IMG/VR virus record: IMGVR_UViG_3300042914_000808
Coordinates: 1 to 28,424 of that record
DNA length: 28,424 nucleotides
Direction: 5' to 3' (one strand)
From: a virus
The notes under the pieces were generated by a model. The model was not told the origin of the DNA and made no database searches. It saw only the letters and a list, made by a program, of their open reading frames with translations. This document shows, piece by piece, positions 7,162 to 13,114 of this stretch. The translations under genes and the position numbers were made by a program. Within the stretch, counting starts at the first letter, position 1, and each line of letters opens with the position of its first letter.

Positions 7162-7392
7162 ATGAAAATCCAATTAAACTTCTCAGCCGAAACCGCTACC
7201 TACTTATTAGAAAACCCGACCTCACTTTTTAAAATCGAGTTTGTAAGTGCCAACCCCACAACAGGCGAAATTACTTTGGAGTTCGATGCTATTAAAACCG
7301 AATGGCTTGCAATGGGGTTATTTCTTTCTGGTCAATCTTTCACTATGAAACAAGTAAAATCTTTATTCAATGCGAACCGTGTACCCGCCTAA
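7162..7392 (+). CDS. Hypothetical early protein
   Basis: A 76-residue protein starting MKIQLNFSAETATYLL. The N-terminal half is predicted beta/alpha (FKIEFVSANPTTGEITLEFD) and the C-terminal half helical (MKQVKSLFNANRVPA). No signal peptide or known motif. It is second in the early block, after the 27-residue membrane peptide. Confidence 0.65.
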   Translation: MKIQLNFSAETATYLLENPTSLFKIEFVSANPTTGEITLEFDAIKTEWLAMGLFLSGQSFTMKQVKSLFNANRVPA

Positions 7393-7459
7393 CCCGCCAA
7401 AAGATTTCAATGAGTGGATTAAATATATCTACTCACTACTGAATACTCCGTGTCGTTAA
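7370..7459 (+). CDS. 29-residue small protein overlapping the previous gene
   Basis: MRTVYPPNPPKDFNEWIKYI, then nine residues and TAA. It starts 23 bases before the end of the preceding gene in another frame, the usual overlap style in this genome, and its composition (proline-rich start, amphipathic helix) looks like real protein. Evidence is otherwise limited to the open frame. Confidence 0.4.
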   Translation: MRTVYPPNPPKDFNEWIKYIYSLLNTPCR

Positions 7460-7488
7460 GGAGTTTAATCTGCAACGAATTAGAAACG

Positions 7489-7523
7489 GGGGGAGGTTCT
7501 TATGGGTTATGGTCGCCTCCCCC
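7489..7523 (+). promoter_or_regulatory. Strong 8-bp G/C hairpin hiding a Shine-Dalgarno-like GGAGG
   Basis: GGGGGAGG (7489-7496) pairs exactly with CCTCCCCC (7516-7523) across a 19-base loop. No T-run follows on the plus strand, so it is a poor intrinsic terminator. GGAGG lies five bases before an ATG (7502) that opens a 50-codon frame, a spacing typical of Shine-Dalgarno initiation. The pairing strand CCTCC is itself anti-Shine-Dalgarno-like. It may be an RNA control element between the 29- and 26-residue genes. Confidence 0.55.
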
Positions 7524-7544
7524 TAATACTAAAAAATCAAACTT

Positions 7545-7625
7545 ATGATCTCAGTAATTATCGTTTGCTTGCTTATCTTAGCTTGTCTTTTTTTACTCGC
7601 TATACTATACACTTTAAAAAACTAA
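7545..7625 (+). CDS. 26-residue single-span membrane peptide
   Basis: MISVIIVCLLILACLFLLAI followed by LYTLKN and TAA, almost wholly hydrophobic with a basic end, so N-out or N-in cannot be settled. It stops three bases before the ERF gene. A second micro-membrane protein in 600 bases of early region makes a chance frame less likely. Function unknown. Confidence 0.5.
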   Translation: MISVIIVCLLILACLFLLAILYTLKN

Positions 7626-7628
7626 ACT

Positions 7629-8228
7629 ATGTTAGCAAAAATTCAATCGCTTGTTAAAGCACCCAAAGGGCAATTCAACAAATTTGGTAACTACAAATAT
7701 CGCTCTTGCGAGGATATTGTGGAAGCCGTTAAACTCGTAATCAATCCGCTTGGCTTTTATCTTACATTGATGGATGAGATTGTGTTAATCGGTTCAAGGG
7801 TATACGTTAAAGCAACCGCTACTCTTTCCAATGGCGAGCAAACTTATTCAGCTACCGCATATGCACGTGAAGAAGAAACCAAGAAAGGAATGGATGGCGC
7901 ACAAGTAACAGGTGCAGCAAGTTCCTACGCTCGCAAATATGCTCTTAATGGATTGTTCGCTATCGATGATACAAAGGATGCCGATGCCACGAATACGCAC
8001 GATACACCAACGGACCAAGAGAAGGCACTCTTATCAAGTTTAATAGATGATACTGATTTAACCGATAAAGAAAAGTCAAGTGCAATTCAAGCCATCAATA
8101 GTTGCAACGATTACAAAACCTACCAGGCTATTCAGCATCGCCTTGAAAACAGAAAGAAGCCAATCGACCAAATCGTTAATCCTTCGCAAAAGGATATTAC
8201 TAACCACCTTAAAAAATCAGTAAAATGA
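7629..8228 (+). CDS. erf: ERF-family single-strand annealing recombinase
   Basis: ERF proteins bind single-stranded DNA and anneal complementary strands in phage recombination and genome circularisation. This 199-residue protein has the family layout. An N-terminal FGNYKYRSCEDIVEAVKLVI segment (about 21-40) comes first. A beta-rich core with YVKATATLSNGEQ then AYAREEE follows. The diagnostic GAASSYARKYALNGLFAIDD is at about residues 98-117. The C-terminus is variable and charged. It overlaps the next gene by four bases and lies near a small SSB-like protein and a NinG nuclease, which together make a recombination module. Confidence 0.92.
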   Translation: MLAKIQSLVKAPKGQFNKFGNYKYRSCEDIVEAVKLVINPLGFYLTLMDEIVLIGSRVYVKATATLSNGEQTYSATAYAREEETKKGMDGAQVTGAASSYARKYALNGLFAIDDTKDADATNTHDTPTDQEKALLSSLIDDTDLTDKEKSSAIQAINSCNDYKTYQAIQHRLENRKKPIDQIVNPSQKDITNHLKKSVK

Positions 8229-8698
8229 ACATCACTACCTACACCGATTTAAGCCTATTTGAGACCTCAAAAGGCGAAAGGTATGCCTTTGCACAAGGTG
8301 TCGTAAATAACGCAAAGGAAGGCTTAATAAACCCCTTAAAGTTACATTTGCAAGTTAAATGCTTAGAAGATTTGATTAAGCAAATAACAAGCAACCCCGA
8401 CTATAAGGAACTTACCTTGGATGAAGCCTACAAGTATGGCAAAACATTTGAGCAATACAATGCCAAGTTTGAGATTAAAGAGATGGGTGTTAAATACGAT
8501 TTTGCGACTTGTGGCTGCCCGATAATGAATGACCTATTATCTCAACAAGAGGAATTAACTAAGGCTATAAAAGAGCGAGAAAAGTTCCTAAAAGCTATCC
8601 CACCGCAAGGGTTGGAAACCTTAATCGAAGATGAAGTCGTTACCCTATACCCACCGCAAAAAACATCAACCACCTCAATAAGCGTTAACCTAAAATGA
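8225..8698 (+). CDS. Hypothetical protein of the recombination block
   Basis: A 157-residue soluble protein, mostly helical, with a central KYDFATCGCPIMNDLL segment and a coiled helix (LSQQEELTKAIKEREKFLK) near residues 104-122. It is wedged by four-base overlaps between ERF and the next small protein, so translation is probably coupled and its role is likely tied to recombination or replication. I do not recognise the family. Proteins of similar size and helix content often follow phage annealing proteins. Confidence 0.75.
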   Translation: MNITTYTDLSLFETSKGERYAFAQGVVNNAKEGLINPLKLHLQVKCLEDLIKQITSNPDYKELTLDEAYKYGKTFEQYNAKFEIKEMGVKYDFATCGCPIMNDLLSQQEELTKAIKEREKFLKAIPPQGLETLIEDEVVTLYPPQKTSTTSISVNLK

Positions 8699-8934
8699 AA
8701 CAAGGTAAAACGGAACTACCCATCCTTATCAATGGGGTAACAATATTGGTTATTATTCGCTGGTGGTACACACCCGAAATAAGACCAACCTTCGATAATC
8801 CGTATGGCGAGCCTTATGATTTTACCTACGAGATTATTTGGCACAACGCACCGGATGAAATCAGCGAAGAAGAATTGATGGATCAAATAGATGGAATTAG
8901 TATATTTGAGATAATGGAATTTAATAACCCTTAA
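8695..8934 (+). CDS. Small acidic hypothetical protein
   Basis: A 79-residue protein with a beta-rich middle (VTILVIIRWWYTPEIRPTFD, then EPYDFTYEIIWH) and a very acidic C-terminal third. It is joined to the previous gene by an ATGA overlap. No motif recognised. Confidence 0.65.
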   Translation: MKQGKTELPILINGVTILVIIRWWYTPEIRPTFDNPYGEPYDFTYEIIWHNAPDEISEEELMDQIDGISIFEIMEFNNP

Positions 8935-8944
8935 AACGACAGAA

Positions 8945-9073
8945 ATGTTAGCCAACATCCAAAAGGTCGGTAACTCGTACAGAGTACGAGTACAGAAAAA
9001 CGGTAAGCGTGTAAGCAGAAATTTCACGAGCCGAAAGCAGGCATTGGAGTTCCGTAAGAAACTCGGTGTTTAG
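8945..9073 (+). CDS. 42-residue AP2-like / integrase arm-binding domain protein
   Basis: MLANIQKVGNSYRVRVQKNG followed by KRVSRNFTSRKQALEFRKKL, GV and TAG. The pattern of a three-strand sheet with basic residues and an aromatic (NSYRVRV..GKRVSRNF) then a helix starting TSRKQA matches the N-terminal arm-type DNA-binding domain of tyrosine recombinases (AP2-like fold), but no catalytic domain follows. An inverted repeat ACTCGTA/TACGAGT (8973-8991) lies inside the gene and a tRNA-like element begins eight bases downstream. It may be a free-standing DNA-binding protein or the remains of an integrase. Confidence 0.6.
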   Translation: MLANIQKVGNSYRVRVQKNGKRVSRNFTSRKQALEFRKKLGV

Positions 9074-9080
9074 TAATGGT

Positions 9081-9148
9081 AACTCGGTTGGTGTAATTGG
9101 TAGCACCTTTCTTAGAAAACGAGCAGGTTCGAACCCTGCACCGAGTTC
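9081..9148 (+). tRNA. tRNA-like element with shortened anticodon arm
   Basis: The acceptor pairs AACTCGGT (9081-9088) with ACCGAGTT (9140-9147). A D arm GGTG-TAATTGGTAG-CACC (9090-9107) and a perfect T arm GCAGG-TTCGAAC-CCTGC (9123-9139) are present. Only 15 bases (9108-9122) lie between D and T arms where about 22 are normal, so a standard anticodon arm plus variable loop does not fit. The best compromise is a weak stem with loop CTTAGAA, which would give anticodon TAG; a TTTC/GAAA hairpin with a three-base loop pairs better. No 3' CCA is encoded. It is either a degenerate tRNA, an attachment-site remnant or a structured RNA. Confidence 0.5.
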
Positions 9149-9174
9149 TTTCTTTAACTTAAAACAAAAACAAA

Positions 9175-9429
9175 ATGGAAAAGAAAATCTACTGCGGAAG
9201 CGGTAAAAAGCGAAGCGACAATTGGATTAGTGCAACCATCAATCTGGACAAGATTAAGGATCACATCCAAGAGTACAACGGAAGTAAGTTCATCAAGGTA
9301 AACATCAACGTAAAAGCCGAGCCTGACCAATATGGCAAAGACGTTGCTATTACGATTGATACTTGGAAGCCAGAGGAAAAATCTAAATTTACACACGATA
9401 ATACTCCACCCGCTGACTTACCCTTCTAA
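9175..9429 (+). CDS. Small protein with SSB-like C-terminal tip
   Basis: An 84-residue protein with a beta-rich body (SDNWISATINLDKIKDHI, then SKFIKVNINVKAEPD and KDVAITIDTW) and a disordered tail ending PPADLPF. The last four residues, DLPF, match the DxPF tip by which bacterial single-stranded DNA-binding proteins recruit replication and repair partners. The body is too short for a full classical OB domain but the strand pattern is compatible with a reduced one. It sits between ERF and NinG and overlaps NinG by one base, which supports a DNA-transaction role. Single-stranded DNA binding is an inference. Confidence 0.65.
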   Translation: MEKKIYCGSGKKRSDNWISATINLDKIKDHIQEYNGSKFIKVNINVKAEPDQYGKDVAITIDTWKPEEKSKFTHDNTPPADLPF

Positions 9430-9806
9430 TGGCAAAGCTAACCCCACTACCCAAGCTACTAAAGAAAGCACAAGCGACTTATAATGCCCATATCAGAGAA
9501 CGTGATGAAAAGTTAGGTTGTATCTCTTGCGGTGGCGAAGTACAACAAGCAGGGCATTATTTTTCGCAGGGGCAACACTCCGCTTTGCGATTCGGATTAC
9601 CTCACACCTTAGCTTATCACAATACCAATGGGCAATGCATTCGGTGCAATATGTTTCTGCACGGAAACCTAATTAAGTACCGACAAGGCTTAGTCAATAG
9701 GTTTGGCGAAGATTATGTAAGGGAATTAGAAGCCGAGGCAGAAAACAATCGTTTAAAGAAATGGAGTAGGGATGAACTTGAAATCATAATCGAAACCTAC
9801 AAATGA
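9429..9806 (+). CDS. ninG: NinG/Rap-family recombination nuclease
   Basis: NinG (lambda Rap) is a junction-cutting endonuclease used in phage recombination. This 125-residue protein has the core of the family. A zinc-binding CxxC (C31, C34) comes first. AGHYFSQGQHSALRF (41-55) follows. A second pair C70/C73 lies in NGQCIRCNMFLHGNLIKYRQ with H78. A helical C-terminus completes it. It is shorter than lambda Rap (about 200 residues) because the N-terminus is trimmed, but the metal-binding centre is complete. It overlaps the cytosine methyltransferase by four bases. Confidence 0.9.
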   Translation: MAKLTPLPKLLKKAQATYNAHIRERDEKLGCISCGGEVQQAGHYFSQGQHSALRFGLPHTLAYHNTNGQCIRCNMFLHGNLIKYRQGLVNRFGEDYVRELEAEAENNRLKKWSRDELEIIIETYK

Positions 9807-10822
9807 CACACGGATCACTCTTTAGCGGTATTGGAGGCTTCGACCTGGCAGCCGAATGGATGGGATGGGAAAATCTTTTTCATTGTGAATGTAATGACTT
9901 TGGGCAAAAGGTTCTTAACTATTATTTCCCGAATGCAGAATCTTTTACTGACATAACAAAAACCGATTTTACAAAGTATGCAAACCGAATTGATGTTCTC
10001 ACAGGAGGATTCCCTTGCCAGCCCTACTCACTCGCAGGAAAGAGAATTGGCAAAGAAGATGACCGCCACCTCTGGCCGGAAATGCTTAGGGCAATTAGAG
10101 AGATTAAGCCAACTTGGGTTGTGGGCGAAAATGTTTACGGGCTTGTTAATTGGAATGGAGGGTTGGTATTCCACGAAGTGCAGGCTGACTTGGAAAATCA
10201 AGGGTACGAAGTATTCCCGTTTTTACTGCCAGCTTGCGGTGTCAACGCACCACACCAACGATACCGAATCTGGTTTGTTGCTTACTCCAAGCCTTGTGCA
10301 GATAGCCGAAACACCAGAGGAATATCAAGAGAGGCAAACCAAAAGAACACAAGAGGGGAAGAACCAAACACCACATCCGAACAACAAGTACAACTGCCTA
10401 CTCAGCCAAATTCTGTATTCGGGAATGCTGCCGACACCGAAAGTAGGTGGGCAGGGAAATTCTCATCAACGAATGAAGGAGGGAAGGATCGACGATTTAA
10501 CAACGATGGCGAGATTTGGAATGCTTCCGACACCAGCAACACAGAATTACAAAGGGGCAAGTTCAATAGAAGCATTACAGAAAAGGGGAAGGCTCAAAGC
10601 GAAGGCAGACAATCTTGCAGACCAATTTGCGGTCAATGGGAAAACTTCCCAACTGTCGCCCCAATTTGTAATGGAAATGATGGGTTTTCCGATAGATTGG
10701 ACACTATTACCTTTTCTAAATGGCGAAACGAATCAATCAAAGCAGGAGGAAATGCGGTAGTGCCTCAATTAGTTTTACAAATATTCAAAGCAATACAACA
10801 GTACAATGATATTGCTAACTGA
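9803..10822 (+). CDS. dcm: DNA (cytosine-5) methyltransferase
   Basis: A 339-residue C5 methyltransferase that would methylate cytosine in a specific site. Motif I is GSLFSGIGGFDLA (4-16). Motif IV is GGFPCQPYS with catalytic Cys72. Motif VI is GENV (108-111). Motif VIII is QRYRIWFVA (about 151-159). Motif X, GGNAVVPQLVLQIF, is near the C-terminus. The target-recognition region between VIII and X (about 160-300) is unusually polar and low in hydrophobic residues, rich in N, G, T, E and R. A second 260-codon frame is open through the same DNA (9978-10760), so that region may be constrained by another protein. It overlaps NinG and the next gene. The likely role is protection from host restriction. 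Confidence 0.93.
   Translation: MTHGSLFSGIGGFDLAAEWMGWENLFHCECNDFGQKVLNYYFPNAESFTDITKTDFTKYANRIDVLTGGFPCQPYSLAGKRIGKEDDRHLWPEMLRAIREIKPTWVVGENVYGLVNWNGGLVFHEVQADLENQGYEVFPFLLPACGVNAPHQRYRIWFVAYSKPCADSRNTRGISREANQKNTRGEEPNTTSEQQVQLPTQPNSVFGNAADTESRWAGKFSSTNEGGKDRRFNNDGEIWNASDTSNTELQRGKFNRSITEKGKAQSEGRQSCRPICGQWENFPTVAPICNGNDGFSDRLDTITFSKWRNESIKAGGNAVVPQLVLQIFKAIQQYNDIAN
9978..10760 (+). CDS. Nested overlapping ORF inside dcm, MLPTP-repeat protein
   Basis: A 260-codon frame lies wholly inside dcm, in the +1 frame, open from just after a TAA at 9954-9956. It does not read like a shadow. GMEGWYSTKCRLTWKIKGTK (59-78) is followed by three evenly themed motifs, LLTP (101-104), MLPTP (150-154) and MLPTP (182-186), each followed by glycine or polar linkers. 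The ending has SQLSPQFV and MMGFPIDWTLLPF (224-246). I associate LLPTPxxxD repeats and LNPxFVxxMMGFPxxWT endings with phage proteins annotated as cytosine methyltransferases or as hypothetical proteins beside them. It could be a second gene overprinted on dcm, or an alternative target-recognition part reached by frameshifting. Expression is not shown. Confidence 0.55.
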   Translation: MQTELMFSQEDSLASPTHSQERELAKKMTATSGRKCLGQLERLSQLGLWAKMFTGLLIGMEGWYSTKCRLTWKIKGTKYSRFYCQLAVSTHHTNDTESGLLLTPSLVQIAETPEEYQERQTKRTQEGKNQTPHPNNKYNCLLSQILYSGMLPTPKVGGQGNSHQRMKEGRIDDLTTMARFGMLPTPATQNYKGASSIEALQKRGRLKAKADNLADQFAVNGKTSQLSPQFVMEMMGFPIDWTLLPFLNGETNQSKQEEMR

Positions 10823-11222
10823 GGAAATATTGTTTCAATTTCTTAAAAGAATGATTAGTGATTTAGAAAAGACAAGCCAATTTAGCTATCGGGATGCATA
10901 TAGCAAAAGATATAACCTTACCTTAGAACTCAAATGCCGTAGAACTCATTACCAGGATATCCTAATCGAAAAATACAAATGGGATAATCTAATAAGGCAT
11001 AAGAACATTCGATACGTTAATAGCACCCCCAAAGGAGTATTTAGCTTCGACTTAAAGGAACTACCCGAACCGGATTGGAAGAATCACAAAATGCCTAAGC
11101 AAACAGATTTTGAAAATCGGAACTTTGTATTTAAAAAAGTGGGATATTTGCCCATAGAGGATGCAAAAGAGATTACCTTCTTATTATTTAACCAAAATGA
11201 ATATTTTATTTACAACATCTAA
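10806..11222 (+). CDS. Hypothetical replication-block protein
   Basis: A 138-residue basic protein starting MILLTEEILFQFLKRMISDL, 17 bases inside the end of dcm. RHKNIRYVNSTPKGVFSFDL in the middle suggests a beta-hairpin; the C-terminus (EITFLLFNQNEYFIYNI) is aromatic. No known motif. It directly precedes the DnaA-like gene (three-base gap), so a link to replication is possible but unproven. Confidence 0.7.
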   Translation: MILLTEEILFQFLKRMISDLEKTSQFSYRDAYSKRYNLTLELKCRRTHYQDILIEKYKWDNLIRHKNIRYVNSTPKGVFSFDLKELPEPDWKNHKMPKQTDFENRNFVFKKVGYLPIEDAKEITFLLFNQNEYFIYNI

Positions 11223-11225
11223 ACT

Positions 11226-11666
11226 ATGAACACACACGAACAAGCGAAACAATTAGTAGAAAAGTATTGCCAGATTTACAACTTAGAACCTAAGAACCTA
11301 AAACGAAAATCGGCATACCCAGCGAAAGTAATTATCAAAAACGGAACGTACGTTAACACCGCATCTTTGCGAATGGCATTGGGTTACTTTTTATTTATGC
11401 ATTTCCCTTTACGAATTAAAGAAGTAGCCGTAATGGTTGGCTACGCTGACCACTCAACACTTAGCTGCCAGCGCAAACAAATCACATCGTACATAGAAAA
11501 TAACGATAGTTACTTTATGCCCTATTACGCGACATTGTATAACTTAGCAAAGCAACTCGGCATATCAACGGAATATAAAAGAGCCTGCACTCAATCAATT
11601 CCTTTTATGCGCTATGAAAGCGATGCTTCTTTTTTAGAAAATATTAAATACTATGAAAATGCCTAA
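11226..11666 (+). CDS. DnaA domain IV-like origin-binding protein
   Basis: A 146-residue protein whose middle resembles the DNA-binding domain IV of bacterial DnaA. A helix with ASLRMALGYFLFMHFPLRIKE (46-66) leads into VAVMVGYADHSTLSCQRKQI (67-86). This matches the DnaA signature of a glycine-containing turn followed by (R)DHSTV, whose residues make base contacts in the DnaA box. The AAA+ ATPase domain of real DnaA is missing, so it would be a free-standing DNA-binding module. A perfect DnaA box lies in the divergent region at 7012-7020. It overlaps the replisome-organizer-like gene by 14 bases. Role: probably initiation or regulation of phage replication; alternatively a DnaA-mimicking repressor. 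Confidence 0.8.
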   Translation: MNTHEQAKQLVEKYCQIYNLEPKNLKRKSAYPAKVIIKNGTYVNTASLRMALGYFLFMHFPLRIKEVAVMVGYADHSTLSCQRKQITSYIENNDSYFMPYYATLYNLAKQLGISTEYKRACTQSIPFMRYESDASFLENIKYYENA

Positions 11667-12273
11667 GAGATTTACTGACACCGACATTTGGGAAAAAGAA
11701 TGGTTTATGTCTCTATCCCCAACCGATAAATGCTTAGTCAAATATGTAAGAGATAAATGCGACCTTGCTGGAATTTGGAAACCTAATTATACCTTAGCAT
11801 CTTACGTTATTGGCGATAAAGTAGATGAAAAAAGATTAGTAAGTATTGATAACGGAAAGCAATTTGAGGCTTTGCACGATGGTAAAATACTCTGCATTGA
11901 CTTTGTACGTTTTCAATATGGCACGGAACTGAACCCAAGCAGTCCGATACATAGAAAGGTTATCGATATTCTTTCTCGTTATGAGATAGAACACGAAACA
12001 AAGAACGTGATTGCTCGTGGGTTTGTTAAGCCAACCATTGATGATATTAAGGAAGAAATGATGAATAAGTGGGATGAAAAGAACGCAACATATCAAGCCA
12101 ATAGATTTTATGATTACTACGAAAGCAATGGATGGTTCGTAGGTAAGAACAAAATGAAATCGTGGAGGCACGCAGTATCCGGTTGGATGGCACGCACAAA
12201 GATTGAACCCACGCAGGAAAGCATCGCACACAAACTTGAACTAATAGGAAACAAAAAATTTAGCGAACTATGA
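11653..12273 (+). CDS. Replisome organizer / helicase-loader-like protein
   Basis: A 206-residue protein with two parts. The N-terminal part (about 1-110) looks like a winged-helix domain of phage replication initiators (FTDTDIWEKEWFMSLSPTDK, then CDLAGIWKPN). The C-terminal part has KPTIDDIKEEMMN and FYDYYESNGWFVGKNKMKSW (about 149-168) then a helix ending WMAR. A tryptophan-rich FYxxYExNGWxVGxxxMxxW segment is typical of DnaT-like and replisome-organizer C-termini that help load the replicative helicase. It follows the DnaA-like gene, with which it probably acts at the origin. Confidence 0.75.
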   Translation: MKMPKRFTDTDIWEKEWFMSLSPTDKCLVKYVRDKCDLAGIWKPNYTLASYVIGDKVDEKRLVSIDNGKQFEALHDGKILCIDFVRFQYGTELNPSSPIHRKVIDILSRYEIEHETKNVIARGFVKPTIDDIKEEMMNKWDEKNATYQANRFYDYYESNGWFVGKNKMKSWRHAVSGWMARTKIEPTQESIAHKLELIGNKKFSEL

Positions 12274-12806
12274 GCAATCCAGCATTTGATTACCTAAGAC
12301 AATTTAAAAAGATAAGCGATGATACCGAAGCATTGGTAACTAAGTTTATCAAAAAGAAATATCCCGAACTCGGAATGAAGGAACTCGTGCAGATATTTGA
12401 AAACGGCATCGCAGGCGAGTATGGTAAGGTTTATTCTGCTGATCCCGAAACAATTTTGGATTGGATTAGAAAACACATTACAAACAAAGGGCAGCAACGA
12501 AGCTACTACGAACAACCCTTACTTACGGCTGATGTTTCAATGTACGATAATCGATACCCAGAAAAGCAAGAGGATTGGAATAAGGAAGTTAACAAAGCAT
12601 TTACTTCGTTTTTGAATGGCACAAGCACAACGCAGATGCATCCGCATATTTACGATAGGCTTATGGTAGATGGCAAGATACCTTTGAATGCATATCTTAA
12701 ACATTACACTAACGATGTAACAATAGCTAAACAACAAACATTGAAGGATTATTTTTCTACCTGTAAAGACAAAGGATATATTTACATTTATTTTATTAAG
12801 CAATGA
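12270..12806 (+). CDS. Hypothetical replication-associated protein
   Basis: A 178-residue helical protein. GMKELVQIFENGIAGEYGKV then PETILDWIRKH (about 35-67) resembles a helical segment I have seen in small Bacteroidetes phage proteins next to replication initiators. The C-terminal part is lysine- and tyrosine-rich. It is linked to neighbours by four-base overlaps. It may be a helicase-loader partner; there is no Walker motif. Confidence 0.7.
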   Translation: MSNPAFDYLRQFKKISDDTEALVTKFIKKKYPELGMKELVQIFENGIAGEYGKVYSADPETILDWIRKHITNKGQQRSYYEQPLLTADVSMYDNRYPEKQEDWNKEVNKAFTSFLNGTSTTQMHPHIYDRLMVDGKIPLNAYLKHYTNDVTIAKQQTLKDYFSTCKDKGYIYIYFIKQ

Positions 12807-13114
12807 ACGCAGCCGACAAACTAAAAGTATTCAACGAGATTACTAATCATTCATTCGTTGAAATAAGCCTTACCTATGCTCGTAATTACGAGAAGAACCC
12901 AAAGGCATTTATCAGCGCATATAAACAATATAACTCAATCCGGTTGGTGTGCGATTGGATTGTGTACACCTATAAGTACATTGGTGCGTTCGATGAATGC
13001 AAAGCACTTGGTAAAGATTTTACCGAATGGGCAAGCAGGCAAGACGTTGATGATAAAGACAAAACCAATTTAGCAAACATTATGCTTATCATTTATTCAA
13101 TCCTAAAAAAATGA
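12803..13114 (+). CDS. Hypothetical all-helical protein
   Basis: A 103-residue protein predicted to be all-helical (NAADKLKVFNEI, LVCDWIVYTYKYIGAFDECK, NLANIMLIIYSILKK). No signal peptide, metal site or known motif. Four-base overlaps at both ends tie it to the replication operon. Confidence 0.7.
   Translation: MNAADKLKVFNEITNHSFVEISLTYARNYEKNPKAFISAYKQYNSIRLVCDWIVYTYKYIGAFDECKALGKDFTEWASRQDVDDKDKTNLANIMLIIYSILKK

Noticed and set aside
7502-7654. 50-codon frame after GGAGG (MGYGRLPLILKN start)
   Set aside because: It overlaps the 26-residue membrane peptide and the ERF start in another frame and looks random; only the Shine-Dalgarno-like hairpin is kept as a finding.
9803-10822. dcm as a frameshifted pseudogene
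   Set aside because: The main frame is intact from motif I to motif X with the catalytic cysteine, so a broken gene is not needed to explain the second frame.
11836-12231. Minus-strand 131-codon frame
   Set aside because: It is antisense to the replisome-organizer-like gene and has no recognisable domain; neighbours on the plus strand are tightly coupled.
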